Shown: positions 45,092 through 55,700 of the stretch, one piece after another
How the letters are laid out: the number at the start of each line of letters is the position of its first letter
Numbering within the stretch: the stretch's first letter is position 1
Assembly (NCBI GenBank): GCA_024742455.1
Contig: JANSYL010000003.1
Span: 124,001 to 188,000 of the forward strand
DNA: 64,000 bases
Reading direction: 5' to 3'
Source of the DNA: Paracoccaceae bacterium
Lineage (GTDB): Bacteria; Pseudomonadota; Alphaproteobacteria; Rhodobacterales; Rhodobacteraceae
Made by a program: the position numbers and the translations under genes
The notes under the pieces: model-generated
Database searches by the model: none
Told to the model about the DNA's origin: nothing
The model's input: the letters and a program-made list of their open reading frames with translations, nothing else

Positions 45092-46173
45092 GCGACCACC
45101 TCCCGCGCGCGCTTGATGCGGTAATTGGCCAGCACATCAAGGGCCAGAAGGAAGAACAGGAGCATCCCCTGGAACGCCTGGATCGCCGAGGCAGGCACCC
45201 CCAACATCAGCTGCGCCAGTTCCCCCCCGATATAGGTCAGCGCCATCAGCAGCCCCGCCAACAGGATGCCGATGGGATGCAGCCGCCCGAGGAAGGCCAC
45301 GATGATTGCCGTGAACCCATAGCCCACGTTGAAATCGATGGTGATCTGACCGGCAGGGCCCGACACCTCGAACAGGCCCGCCATCCCGGCGAGGACGCCG
45401 GATATCCCCAGGCACAGGATCACCAGCCGCCCGGGGTTGACGCCTGCGAAACGCGCGGCGCGCGGCGCCTGGCCCGCCAGCTTGATCTGGTAGCCCAGGA
45501 CATGCCGGTTGAGCAGGACATAGGCCGCGATCACCGCGATGAAGGCGGTGATCACGCCCCAATGCATGCCGGTGCCCGCGATCACCTCGGGATTGTCGGT
45601 GCCGGGGTGGCGGGCCAGATCGCGGCTGCCGGGAAAGCCCATGCCCTCGGGATTGCGCAGCCAGCCTGTCGCAGCCGACGCCAGGATCGCCTCGGCCACA
45701 TAGACCAAGAGCAGCGACACCAGGATCTCGTTGGTGCGGAACCGGGTTTTCAGGATGGCGGGGATCATCGCCCAGGCCCATCCGCCAAGCGCGCCGGCAA
45801 TCACCATGGCGGGAAAGATCAGCGGGCTTTCGGATGGGTAAAGCGCCAAACCGAAGGCCGCGCCGAACAGCGCGCCCATGATGTATTGCCCCTCGGCCCC
45901 GATGTTCCAGATGCCCGCCCGGAACCCGAGCGCCAGCCCGATGGCGATCAGGATCAGCGGCCCCGCCTTGACCAGCAATTGCGGGCGCGAGAATGCGGCG
46001 AAACGTTCGTGGAACAGCGGGTCCCAGAAGATCACGCGGATGGCTTCCACCGGGTCCTGGCCCAGCAGCGCGAACATCACCCCGCCCGCGATCATCGTCA
46101 GCACCACGGCCAGGATCGGCGCCCCGATGTTCCAGGCACGCGACGGCGTGGGGCGTTTTTCCAGCCGGATCAT
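45088..46173 (-). CDS. ABC importer permease (NupP/YufP-like)
   Basis: 361-residue partner permease with about nine helices. Conserved stretches are GLALGFRAGIWNIGAEGQYIMGALFGAAFGL, the EAA-like LAGQAPRAARFAGVNPGRL, and GYGFTAIIVAFLGRLHPIGI. It overlaps the ATPase gene and the second permease gene by four bases each, which supports stoichiometric, coupled translation of the importer. Confidence 0.92.
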   Translation of the reverse strand: MIRLEKRPTPSRAWNIGAPILAVVLTMIAGGVMFALLGQDPVEAIRVIFWDPLFHERFAAFSRPQLLVKAGPLILIAIGLALGFRAGIWNIGAEGQYIMGALFGAAFGLALYPSESPLIFPAMVIAGALGGWAWAMIPAILKTRFRTNEILVSLLLVYVAEAILASAATGWLRNPEGMGFPGSRDLARHPGTDNPEVIAGTGMHWGVITAFIAVIAAYVLLNRHVLGYQIKLAGQAPRAARFAGVNPGRLVILCLGISGVLAGMAGLFEVSGPAGQITIDFNVGYGFTAIIVAFLGRLHPIGILLAGLLMALTYIGGELAQLMLGVPASAIQAFQGMLLFFLLALDVLANYRIKRAREVVA

Positions 46174-47699
46174 TCCGCCGCCTCCGGCTGTGCCTCGTGC
46201 ATGTCATGGGCACCGCCCAGCATCAGCCCCACCTCTTCCATGCTCAGCCCGCGGGCCGGGCGGGGGGCGCTGAGGCGGCCTTCGTTCAGCGCGCAGAACC
46301 GGTCGGAGATTTCCAGAAGCTCATCAAGGTCCTGGCTGATCACGATCACCGCCGCGCCGCCGGTGGCGAGGTCCAAAAGCGCCTGCCGGATCGCGGCGGC
46401 AGCCGAGGCATCGACGCCCCAGGTGGGCTGATTGACGACCAGCACCTTGGGGTTCTGCAACACCTCGCGCCCGATGACGAATTTCTGCAGATTGCCTCCC
46501 GAAAGGGCGCGTGCCGCCACCTCGGTGCCCGGTGTGCGCACATCGAAGCGTTCGATGATCTTCGCGGCGTAGTCGCGCGTCGAGCCCCAGTCGACGAAGC
46601 CGTGCCGGTCGAGCTGCTGCCGCACCCGTGCCGTCAGAACGGCATTCTCGGTCAGGGTCATGTCCGGCGCGGCGGCATGGCCCAGGCGTTCCTCGGGCGC
46701 GCATAGCAGCCCGAGCGCGCGGCGCTTGTTCGGCCCCATCGCGCCCACCGGGGTATCTGAAAGCAGGATCGTGCGGGGGGGCACCCGGGTTTCGCCAGAC
46801 AGCGCGGCCAGCAATTCATCCTGCCCGTTGCCCGCAACGCCGCCGATGCCCAACACTTCACCGGCGCGCACCTCGAACCCGATATGGCGCAGCGGCGTGC
46901 CGAAGGGCGAGGCGGGCGTCACCGACAGGCCGCCGACATGCAGCAGGACCTCGCCCGGCGCCCCCGCGTCGCGTGCCGGTCGGCTCAGCGATTTGCCGAC
47001 CATAAGCTCGGCCATCTCCGCCGCCGATACCTCGCGCGGGGTGCAGGTCGCGACCACCTTGCCCAGGCGCAGGATCGTCGCCTCGTCGCAAAGCGCGCGG
47101 ATTTCGTCCAGCTTGTGCGAGATATAAAGGATCGCCGTCCCCTCATCGCGCAGCTTGCGCAGCGTGTGAAACAGGATCTCCACCTCCTGCGGGGTCAGCA
47201 CGCTGGTGGGTTCGTCCATGATCAGCAGCTTGGGGTCCTGCAACAGGCAGCGGATGATCTCGACCCGCTGGCGTTCCCCCGCGCTCAGGTCCCCCACCAG
47301 GCGGTCTGGGTCCAGCGGCAGGCCATACTGCGCCGACACCTCGGTGATCCGGGCGGCAAGGTCCCGGGGCTTCGGCGGGTTTTCCATGCCGAGCGCGATG
47401 TTTTCGGCCACGCTCAGCGCCTCGAACAGGCTGAAATGCTGGAACACCATCGCCACGCCTGCCGCGCGCGCAGCGCGGGGTTCGGACGGGGCATAGACGG
47501 TGCCCTTGAACAGCATCTCGCCCGCATCGGGCTTGACCAGCCCGTAGATGGTTTTCACCAGCGTCGATTTCCCCGCCCCGTTCTCGCCCAACAGGGCGTG
47601 GATTTCGCCGGGCCGAATCGCGAAAGAGACGTCATCGTTGGCCACGACACCGGGATAGGCCTTGGTCAGCCCAATCGTCTCAAACAGCGGTGATGTCAC
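46170..47699 (-). CDS. ABC importer ATPase with two nucleotide-binding domains (NupO/YufO-like)
   Basis: 509-residue ATPase with tandem domains. The first has Walker A GENGAGKSTLVKTIYG, signature LSAGERQRVEIIRCLL and Walker B LLIMDEPTS. The second has a degenerate Walker A, GGVAGNGQDELLAALSG without the lysine, and signature ALSGGNLQKFVIGREV, so one site is probably non-hydrolytic, as usual for this sugar/nucleoside class. It lies directly after xdhC with a four-base overlap, linking uptake to purine oxidation. Confidence 0.94.
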   Translation of the reverse strand: MTSPLFETIGLTKAYPGVVANDDVSFAIRPGEIHALLGENGAGKSTLVKTIYGLVKPDAGEMLFKGTVYAPSEPRAARAAGVAMVFQHFSLFEALSVAENIALGMENPPKPRDLAARITEVSAQYGLPLDPDRLVGDLSAGERQRVEIIRCLLQDPKLLIMDEPTSVLTPQEVEILFHTLRKLRDEGTAILYISHKLDEIRALCDEATILRLGKVVATCTPREVSAAEMAELMVGKSLSRPARDAGAPGEVLLHVGGLSVTPASPFGTPLRHIGFEVRAGEVLGIGGVAGNGQDELLAALSGETRVPPRTILLSDTPVGAMGPNKRRALGLLCAPEERLGHAAAPDMTLTENAVLTARVRQQLDRHGFVDWGSTRDYAAKIIERFDVRTPGTEVAARALSGGNLQKFVIGREVLQNPKVLVVNQPTWGVDASAAAAIRQALLDLATGGAAVIVISQDLDELLEISDRFCALNEGRLSAPRPARGLSMEEVGLMLGGAHDMHEAQPEAAE

Positions 47700-48457
47700 C
47701 TGATCGCCTTCGCCAATGCGGGTGCTGCGTCTTTGTGCAACCGCTCAGAAAGTAGCCGTGCGGCCACCCCGACAGCAATGGCCTGGGGGTGTTTGCCGAG
47801 GCTGGGGTCCCCGATTGGGCATGCAATGCGCGAAATTTGGGCAGCTGTGTGCCCAAGGTCGCGCAATCTGCGCTGGAATCGGGCCCATTTCGTTGCGGAC
47901 CCGATCACCCCGCAACTGTCGAAGCCATGGGTCAGGGCGGCGTGACACAGCGCCAGGTCGATGTCGTGGGAATAGGTCAGGATCAGGTGATGGGCCGTGC
48001 GGGGGGCATGTGCCATCAGCGTCGGCGGATCGGCGGCGATCAGGTCGGTCACGCCATCCGGCATGTGTTCGGGAAACCGCGCGCGGCTGGTATCGACCCA
48101 GGTCACGGCCAGATCGGGCAGCGGCGCCAGAACGCCCGTGATGGCGCGCCCGACATGTCCCGCCCCCCAGATCCAGACCGGGTCGCCCGGCACTTTCGGC
48201 AGGCTGTCCGCCGCCTCGAAGACCAGTGTCACCGCGCCGCCGCAGCATTGGCCCAGCGTGGGGCCAAGCGGGATGCGCCGTTCGTCCTTCCCGAGCCCCT
48301 CCGCCAGCATGTGCCGTGCATGCGCCATCGCCTCCCATTCCAGCGCGCCGCCCCCGATGGTGCCCTCGATCCGGTCGGCATAGACCAGCATCGCCGTGCC
48401 CGCGTCCCGCGGGGCCGAGCCCTTGCTGCGGGCGATGGTGACGCGGATCGCGGTCAC
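47696..48457 (-). CDS. xdhC: xanthine dehydrogenase accessory protein
   Basis: 253-residue chaperone that binds molybdenum cofactor, promotes its sulfuration and inserts it into XdhB. Features are GSAPRDAGTAMLVYADRIEGTIGGGALEWEA, LGQCCGGAVTL with the cofactor-linked cysteines, and the Rossmann VWIWGAGHVGRAI. The GTG start overlaps the xdhB stop. The N-terminus begins about 15-20 residues later than in most relatives, and the upstream frame offers no other start codon. Confidence 0.93.
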   Translation of the reverse strand: MTAIRVTIARSKGSAPRDAGTAMLVYADRIEGTIGGGALEWEAMAHARHMLAEGLGKDERRIPLGPTLGQCCGGAVTLVFEAADSLPKVPGDPVWIWGAGHVGRAITGVLAPLPDLAVTWVDTSRARFPEHMPDGVTDLIAADPPTLMAHAPRTAHHLILTYSHDIDLALCHAALTHGFDSCGVIGSATKWARFQRRLRDLGHTAAQISRIACPIGDPSLGKHPQAIAVGVAARLLSERLHKDAAPALAKAIR

Positions 48458-50901
48458 GCCGGGCCCCGCGCCCGGTGCACCGCCGCCAGAACCGCCTCGG
48501 CTGTTGCCGGGGCCTGCAGGTCGGGGAAATGCGGACCACAGGCCGAGCAGGCATCGGCCAGCGCGGAAAACACGCTCATGCCGAGCATGAAGGGCGGCTC
48601 GCCCACCGCCTTCGACCGATAGATCGTCTCTTCCCGGTTTTCACCGGCCCACAGCGCCACGTTGAAGATGCGCGGCCGGTCGGAACAGGCGGGGATCTTG
48701 TAGGTCGAGGGCGCGTGTGTCTTCAGCGCGCCTGTCGCGTCCCAGACCAGCTCCTCCATCGTCAGCCAGCCCGCGCCCTGCACGAACCCGCCCTCGATCT
48801 GGCCGATATCCAGCGCCGGGTTCAGCGAGGCCCCGCAATCATGGACGATATCGGTGCGCAGGATGCGGTTTTCCCCGGTCAGGGTGTCGATCACGACCTC
48901 GGAACAGGCCGCGCCATAGGCGAAATAGAAAAACGGCCGCCCCTTTCCGGCGATCCGGTCCCAGGCGATTTTCGGTGTCTTGTAGAAGCCGGTCGCGCTC
49001 AGGCTGACGCGCGAAAGGTATGCTTTCTGCACCGCCTCCTCGAACCGCATCTCGGCCTGGCCTGCGCGCACCATGCCGCCCTGGAACACCACCTGCGCTG
49101 CCTCGGCCTGCAGGTCCGGGGCCACTACCTCGGCGATCCGGGCGCAGATCTCGTCACACGCCGCCTTCACCGCCATCCCGTTCAGGTCCGACCCGGATGA
49201 GGCGGCCGTGGCCGATGTATTGGGCACCTTGCCCGTATCCGTCGCAGTGATCTTCACCCGGTCGAGCGGCAGGCCGAACCGGCTGGCGGCCACTTGCGCG
49301 ACCTTCTGAAACAGACCCTGGCCCATCTCGGTCCCGCCATGGTTCATGTGGACCGATCCGTCCTGGTAGACATGCACCAGGGCCCCTGCCTGGTTCAGAT
49401 GGGTCAGCGTGAAGGAGATGCCGAATTTCACCGGCGTCAGGGCGATCCCCTTCTTCAGGATGTCATGGGCCGCGTTCCACTCCGCCACCGCCGCCTTCCG
49501 CGCCGCATAATCCGCCGTCTCGACCAGCTGCTCCGTCAACGCGCCAAGGATGAAATCCTCGACCTCCATCCCGTAGGGTGTGACCCCGCTTTTGGCCGCC
49601 CCCGCGCCTGGCGAATGCACCGCGCCGAACCGCGTCGCGCTGCCTGTGCCGGTCTCGACCCGGACCGATCCCCGACCGGCAAGATCTGCGGTGTCCAATA
49701 CCGCCCCCTGTTTCTTCTTGCCGGAAATACTCCCTTCTGGGGCACCATCCGCCGCCCGCGCTTCGGGGTAGTAATTCGTCCGCCGCACCGCCAACGGGTC
49801 GCGGCCCAGAACATGGGCGACATGGTCCATCACCCGCTCGATCCCGACCATCCCCTGCGGTCCGCCGAACCCGCGGAACGCGGTGGCGCTCTGGGTGTTG
49901 GTCTTCAGCCGGTGCGAGGTGATCCGCGCGGCAGGCAGGTCATAGGCATTGTCGGCATGCAGCATCGCCCGGTCGGCCACCGGCAGCGACAGGTCCATCG
50001 CCCAGCCGCAGCGGATCAGGTGGGTGAACTCGACCCCCGTCAGGCGCCCGTCGTCGCCGAACCCGGCGCGGTAGGTGATCCGCGCGTCGTGCCGTTTGCC
50101 GGTGATGATGAAGTCATCGTCGCGGTCATAGCGCATCTTGCAGGGTCGTCCGGTGCGCGCGGCGGCGATGGCACAGGCGATGGCCAGGTGGTTGCCCTGG
50201 CTTTCCTTGCCGCCGAACCCGCCACCCATCCGCCGCACTTCGACCCGCACGGCGTTCATCGGCACGCCCAGGGCGTCGGCCACCTTGTGCTGTATTTCGG
50301 TGGGGTGCTGGCTGGAGGAATGGACGACCATGTCGCCGCCTTCCTGCGGCAGGGCCAGCGCGGATTGCCCTTCGAGATAGAAATGTTCCTGCCCGCCGAT
50401 CTCGATCCGGCCCTCGATCACATGCGGGGACGCCGCCAGTGCCGCCGCCACATCACCCTTGGTGTAGATGCGCGGACCGTCTTCGAAAATCGACCCGGCG
50501 GCCATCGCCTCGTCGATGCTGAGGATCGGGGGTTCCTCGGCATAGGTCGTGCGGCCCAACGCGGCGGCCTTGCGCGCGTTCAGGTGCGTGTCGGCGACGA
50601 CCATGAACAGCGGCTGGCCGGCGTAGTGGATCGTTCCGTCTGACAGCAGCGGTTCGTCATGGGCCGAAGGCGAACAATCGGGGATCGTTTCGAAATCGGC
50701 GCCCGACAACACCGCGACCACACCCGGCGCGGTTCGGACGGCCTCAAGGTCAAGGCCGCTCAGCCGTCCCTTCGCGATGGTGGACAGGCCAAAGGCCAGA
50801 TGCAGGCAATTGGCGGGCACCGGGATGTCATCGACATAGCGCGCCGCCCCCGTCACATGCAGCGGGGCGGCGTCATGGGGCAGGGGTTTCTGGACGGTCA
50901 T
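48454..50901 (-). CDS. xdhB: xanthine dehydrogenase molybdopterin-binding subunit
   Basis: 815-residue large subunit that hydroxylates hypoxanthine and xanthine at the molybdenum centre. Typical segments are [94 protein letters not shown], and the catalytic glutamate in [14 protein letters not shown] at 50901 overlaps the xdhA stop. Residues about 380-437 form an extra Gly/Ser/Lys-rich linker before [11 protein letters not shown], part of which is encoded by a repeat (separate entry). Confidence 0.96.
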   Translation of the reverse strand: MTVQKPLPHDAAPLHVTGAARYVDDIPVPANCLHLAFGLSTIAKGRLSGLDLEAVRTAPGVVAVLSGADFETIPDCSPSAHDEPLLSDGTIHYAGQPLFMVVADTHLNARKAAALGRTTYAEEPPILSIDEAMAAGSIFEDGPRIYTKGDVAAALAASPHVIEGRIEIGGQEHFYLEGQSALALPQEGGDMVVHSSSQHPTEIQHKVADALGVPMNAVRVEVRRMGGGFGGKESQGNHLAIACAIAAARTGRPCKMRYDRDDDFIITGKRHDARITYRAGFGDDGRLTGVEFTHLIRCGWAMDLSLPVADRAMLHADNAYDLPAARITSHRLKTNTQSATAFRGFGGPQGMVGIERVMDHVAHVLGRDPLAVRRTNYYPEARAADGAPEGSISGKKKQGAVLDTADLAGRGSVRVETGTGSATRFGAVHSPGAGAAKSGVTPYGMEVEDFILGALTEQLVETADYAARKAAVAEWNAAHDILKKGIALTPVKFGISFTLTHLNQAGALVHVYQDGSVHMNHGGTEMGQGLFQKVAQVAASRFGLPLDRVKITATDTGKVPNTSATAASSGSDLNGMAVKAACDEICARIAEVVAPDLQAEAAQVVFQGGMVRAGQAEMRFEEAVQKAYLSRVSLSATGFYKTPKIAWDRIAGKGRPFFYFAYGAACSEVVIDTLTGENRILRTDIVHDCGASLNPALDIGQIEGGFVQGAGWLTMEELVWDATGALKTHAPSTYKIPACSDRPRIFNVALWAGENREETIYRSKAVGEPPFMLGMSVFSALADACSACGPHFPDLQAPATAEAVLAAVHRARGPA
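49703..49750 (-). repeat. in-frame copy of the GTATTT repeat inside xdhB
   Basis: Read on the minus strand: ggatggtgccccagaaGGGA, then GTATTTccgGCAAGAAGAA and acaggggg. It shares GGATG, GGAGTATTT and GCAAGAA with the two copies at 36145-36419. It encodes roughly residues 384-400 of XdhB ([14 protein letters not shown]), within a linker that is short in most XdhB proteins. It therefore appears to be a repeat copy tolerated inside a coding sequence. Confidence 0.6.
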
Positions 50902-52265
50902 GGCGCGACCTCCAGCACCGACGCGGGCGCGCCCGAGATGTCGTGGAAATACCGGATCAGAAGCCCCTGCGCCGTGCGCAGACGATAGCCGGACGAGGCG
51001 CGCATATCCGACAGGGGGGTGAAATCCTCGGCGAAACGCGGCAGCGCGGCGGTGACGGTGTCCAGCGTCCAGGGCTTGCCTAACAGCGCCGCCTCGACTG
51101 CAGCGGCACGTTTCGGAATGCCCGCCATCCCGCCGAAGGCGATCCGTGCACCGGTCACGATTCCATCGGTGACGGTCAGGTTGAAACACCCGCAAAGGGC
51201 CGAGATATCCTGATCGAAGCGTTTGGAGATCTTGTAGCAGCGCAGCCGGTCGGGCTGGACCGGGACGCTGACCGCCTCGACGAATTCCCCCGGCGCGCGG
51301 TCCTGCTTGCCGTAGTCGAGGAAGAAATCCTCCAGCGGCATCTCGCGCCGCGCATCGCCATGACGCAGATGCAGCGTGGCCCCCAAGGCGATCAACGCCG
51401 GCGGGCTGTCCCCGATGGGGGAGCCGTTGGCGATGTTGCCCCCGACCGTCGCGGCATTCCTGACCTGCACCGATCCGTAGCGGCGGATCAGCTCGGCAAA
51501 GCTCGGGTGCCGTTCGGCCATGACGGGCAACAGGTCTGTCAGCGTGGTCATCGCACCAATTCGGATCGTGTCATCGGTTACGGTGATACCCTTCAGGTCG
51601 GTGCAATTGTTCAGGAAGGCGACCGGTGCCAGATCGCGCAGACCCTTGGTCACCCAAAGCCCGACATCCGTCGCTCCGGCCACCAGCGTGCCGTCCGGGT
51701 TTGCGGCATACCATTCCGCCAGCGCATCGGCCGTTTCCGGGGCATAGGGCGGGACGGGTCCCGCCACCTCTTCCAGCGCACCCGCATCATCCATCCAGTC
51801 CGGCACCGGGGCGTCCGCCGCAGCCTCCGCCGCGCGGATGATCGGGGCGTAGCCCGTGCAGCGGCACAGGTTGCCGGCCAACTGATTGTCGAAATCCCGC
51901 GCACCGTTCAGATGCGCCACCGCCATCGAGACCACGAAGCCCGGCGTGCAGAACCCGCATTGGCTGCCATGGTGGTCGATCATCGCCTGCTGCACCGGGT
52001 GCAGGGCGCCATCGGGCCCGGCAATCCCTTCCACCGTGCGCACGGCCTTCCCCTCCAGCTGCGGCAGGAACAGGATGCAGGCGTTCAGGGCCCGCGCGCC
52101 GTTTTCGTCGGTCACCATCACGGTGCAGGCGCCGCAATCGCCCTCGTTGCAGCCTTCCTTGGTTCCGGTCAGCCCGCGCGTCTCGCGCAGCCAATCGAGC
52201 AGGGTGACGGTCGGCGCCTCCGTCACATCCTGCGGCACGCCATTCAGAATAAACCGGGTTCCCAT
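50898..52265 (-). CDS. xdhA: xanthine dehydrogenase FeS/FAD subunit
   Basis: 455-residue small subunit. The plant-ferredoxin-type 2Fe-2S cluster uses Cys39, 44, 47 and 63 ([11 protein letters not shown]...NAC). The second 2Fe-2S cluster uses Cys103, 106, 134 and 136 (CGFC...CRC). A flavin domain follows with [13 protein letters not shown] and [26 protein letters not shown]. It transfers electrons from XdhB to NAD. ATG at 52265 matches the usual short N-terminus; an earlier start at 52283 is open. It is the first gene of the purine operon, with its promoter presumably in the 199 bases upstream. Confidence 0.96.
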   Translation of the reverse strand: MGTRFILNGVPQDVTEAPTVTLLDWLRETRGLTGTKEGCNEGDCGACTVMVTDENGARALNACILFLPQLEGKAVRTVEGIAGPDGALHPVQQAMIDHHGSQCGFCTPGFVVSMAVAHLNGARDFDNQLAGNLCRCTGYAPIIRAAEAAADAPVPDWMDDAGALEEVAGPVPPYAPETADALAEWYAANPDGTLVAGATDVGLWVTKGLRDLAPVAFLNNCTDLKGITVTDDTIRIGAMTTLTDLLPVMAERHPSFAELIRRYGSVQVRNAATVGGNIANGSPIGDSPPALIALGATLHLRHGDARREMPLEDFFLDYGKQDRAPGEFVEAVSVPVQPDRLRCYKISKRFDQDISALCGCFNLTVTDGIVTGARIAFGGMAGIPKRAAAVEAALLGKPWTLDTVTAALPRFAEDFTPLSDMRASSGYRLRTAQGLLIRYFHDISGAPASVLEVAP

Positions 52266-52464
52266 CGGGTTCACCCGCCGCAATACCGGTCGGGGCGGTC
52301 GTCCATCCTTCGATGCGGCGTAGAAGGTGGCCCCGGTTCGTCGTCAACCGCATCTAGGGAGACAGACCGGAGCGACCGATTTCAAGCCCAACCCGATGCA
52401 GAAGGGTGATTTTTTCGGCAGATGCCCGCGAAATGCGCAGCCCAGGGGGCGCCTGGGCGGCGCG

Positions 52465-52623
52465 TTAATCCGAAGTGACGGCGTCCACGGCCTCTTCAAT
52501 GACCCGTTCCGCCTCGTCCAGCGCGCTTTCGCCTTCCGGCGTCAGTTCGATCAGGTCGAAATACAGCAGTGCCGCAACAGCGATACCGCCAAAGATCGCC
52601 ACGCTCAGGATCAATCGGATCAT
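52465..52623 (-). CDS. small single-span membrane protein
   Basis: 52-residue protein with one N-terminal transmembrane helix (LILSVAIFGGIAVAALLYFDLI) and an acidic amphipathic tail (EGESALDEAERVIEEAVDAVTSD). ATG at 52623 has GGAAAGG upstream; a longer opening to 52695 is unlikely. It lies between xdhA and dnaE on the opposite strand to dnaE. Family unknown; composition and ribosome-binding site support a real gene. Confidence 0.55.
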   Translation of the reverse strand: MIRLILSVAIFGGIAVAALLYFDLIELTPEGESALDEAERVIEEAVDAVTSD

Positions 52624-52748
52624 CGGGTTCGCCTTTCCATGTCCATCTCTGCCGTGGGCCGCGAAACCCACGCTGGTCGCAGGGACAATCCACAAGATGC
52701 TGTAGTTTGTCCATTCCGGCGGGCAGGATACCGCGTTATCGTATCGCC

Positions 52749-55700
52749 ATGACGACAGATCCGCGATTCATCCATCTTCGGGTCCATACCGAGTATTCGC
52801 TTCTCGAAGGCGCGATGCGGGTGAAAAAGCTGCCCGACATGGCGGCGGCGATGGGAATGCCTGCGGTCGCGGTCACCGACACCAACAACATGTTCTGCGC
52901 GCTGGAGTTTTCGGAACATGCCGCCAAGGCCGGGGTTCAGCCGATCCTGGGCTGCCAGGTGTCGCTCGACTATGCCGAGGCCGCGCCGGGGGAACGGCCC
53001 GTGCCTGCGGCCCCGATCGTGCTTCTGGTCCAGAACGCCGCCGGGTATGGCAACCTGCTCAAGCTCAATTCCGCGCTCTACCTGCGCGGTGACGGATCGC
53101 TGCCCCATGTCACGATGGAGGAGCTGGCTGCGCATGCAGAGGGCCTGATCTGCATGACAGGCGGGCCGGACGGGCCGCTCGGGCGCCTGGTGCAGGCCGG
53201 GCAGGGGGCAAAGGCGGATGCGCTGCTCGCCCGCCTGCAGTCGCTGTTCCCCGGCCGGCTTTACGTCGAGCTGCAACGCCATCCCGGTGATCCGGCGGGG
53301 CCTGCGACCGAACGCTGGTTCGTGGAAGCCGCGTATGCGCGCGATCTGCCGCTGGTGGCCACCAATGACGTCTATTTCCCCGATGAAAGCATGTTCGAGG
53401 CGCATGACGCCCTGATCTGCATCGCCGAGGGCGCCTATGTCGATCAGGCCGAACCACGCCGCCGGTTGACCCCTCAGCATCACTTCAAATCGCCCGAAGA
53501 GATGTCGGCGCTGTTTGCCGACCTGCCCGAGGCGCTTGAGAACACGGTCGAAATCGCCCGTCGCTGCGCGTTCCGCGCGCGCACCCATGACCCGATCCTG
53601 CCCAAATTCGCAGAGGACGAGGTAGAGGAGTTGCGCCGCCAGGCGCGTGCCGGGCTCAAGGCGCGGCTCGATGTCATTCCACATGCCGCCCCGGTCGCCG
53701 AGTATGAGGCGCGGCTCGACTTCGAGCTTCAGATCATCGAGCGCATGGGTTTTCCCGGCTATTTCCTGATCGTGGCCGATTTCATCAAATGGGCCAAGGA
53801 CCAGGAAATCCCGGTGGGTCCGGGCCGGGGGTCGGGCGCGGGCAGCCTGGTGGCCTATGCGCTGACCATAACCGACCTCGACCCGCTGCGCTACGGGTTG
53901 CTGTTCGAACGCTTCCTGAACCCCGAACGGGTATCGATGCCCGATTTCGACATCGATTTCTGCATGGACCGCCGGGAAGAGGTGATCCGCTACGTCCAGG
54001 ACCGCTATGGCGCCGACCGGGTGGGCCAGATCATCACCTTCGGCGCGCTTCTGTCCAAGGCCGCCGTGCGCGATGTGGGGCGCGTGTTGCAGATGCCCTT
54101 CGGCCAGGTGGACCGGCTGTCGAAGATGATCCCGGTCGAAGGCGTGAAACCCGTCTCGATCACCCAGGCCATCGCGCAGGAGGAACGCATCCGCGAGGAA
54201 ATGCGCGAAACCGAACAGGACCGCCGCGAGGGGCGATCCAACCCGGTCAAGCGCCTGTTCGACTATGCCGAAAAGCTGGAAGGGCTGCTGAGGAACGCCT
54301 CGACCCACGCCGCCGGTGTCGTGATCGGCGACCGGCCCCTTGATGAACTTGTGCCGCTCTACCGCGATCCGAAATCCGACATGCCGGCAACCCAGTTCAA
54401 CATGAAATGGGTCGAACCGGCGGGCCTGGTGAAATTCGACTTTCTGGGCCTGAAAACCCTGACCGTCGTGCAGAACGCGATCGAGCTGATCCACGGTCAA
54501 GGCAGGCAGCTGCATGAGGCGCCCGATGGCACGGTGCTCTACGAACCGGAGCCGGGGACAGAAAACCAGATCAACGCCATCCCGCTCGACGACAAGAAAT
54601 CATACGATCTCTACACCTCGGCCAAGACCGTGGCCGTGTTCCAGGTGGAAAGCTCTGGCATGATGGATGCGCTCAGGCGCATGAAGCCCACCCAGATCGA
54701 GGATATCATCGCGCTGGTCGCGCTCTACCGGCCCGGCCCGATGGAGAACATCCCGAAATTCTGCGAGGTGAAGAACGGGATTTCCGAACGCGAAACCCTG
54801 CACCCGTCCATCGACCATATCCTCGATGAGACGCAGGGCATCATCGTCTACCAGGAACAGGTGATGGAGATCGCCCGCCAGATGGCGGGCTACTCCCTCG
54901 GCGGTGCCGATCTGCTCCGTCGCGCAATGGGCAAGAAGATCCAGGAAGCGATGGATGCCGAGCGTCCGAAATTCCTGAAAGGGGCGGCCGAGAACGGCGT
55001 GGACGGGGACAAGGCGCTGGAGGTCTGGAACCTTCTCGACAAGTTCGCCAACTACGGCTTCAACAAATCTCATGCCGCCGCCTATGCCGTGGTCAGCTAC
55101 CAGACCGCCTGGCTCAAGGCCAATCACCCGGTCGAGTTCATGGCCGCGGTGATGAATTGCGACATCCACCTGACCGACAAGCTGGGCGTCTACAAGCAGG
55201 AGGTCGACCGGCTGGGCATCGAGACGGTGCCGCCCTGCGTGAACCGTTCGGCCCCGACCTTCGCGGTCGAGGACGGAAAGATCCTTTATGCGCTGGGGGC
55301 TTTGAAGAATGTCGGCGTCGAGGCGATGCGGCTGATTCACGACGCGCGGGCGGACACACCCTTTGCGACGCTGTTCGATTTCGCCCGGCGCGTCGATCTG
55401 AAACGGGTCGGCAAGCGGTCTCTGGAAATGCTCGCCCGTGCCGGGGCCTTCGATGCGCTGGACCGCAACCGCGCGCGGGTGTTCGCCTCGCTCGATGCCC
55501 TCACGGCCTATTCGGGTGCCGTCCACGACGCGGCGGCTTCGGACCAGGTGTCGCTGTTCGGCGAAGCAGGTGACGACCTGCCCGAACCGCGCTTGCCCGA
55601 CCCCGACGACTGGCTGCCCAATGAACGGCTGGCGGGCGAACATCAGGCCGTTGGCTTCTACCTGTCGGGTCACCCGCTGGACGACTACCTTCCGTCGCTC

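Noticed and set aside
45548-45555. Single GTGATCAC inside a permease gene, and another at 32046-32053 in the M3 peptidase gene
   Set aside because: Only one octamer each, no partner at 21 bp, and within coding sequence; chance occurrence of an 8-mer is expected at this length.
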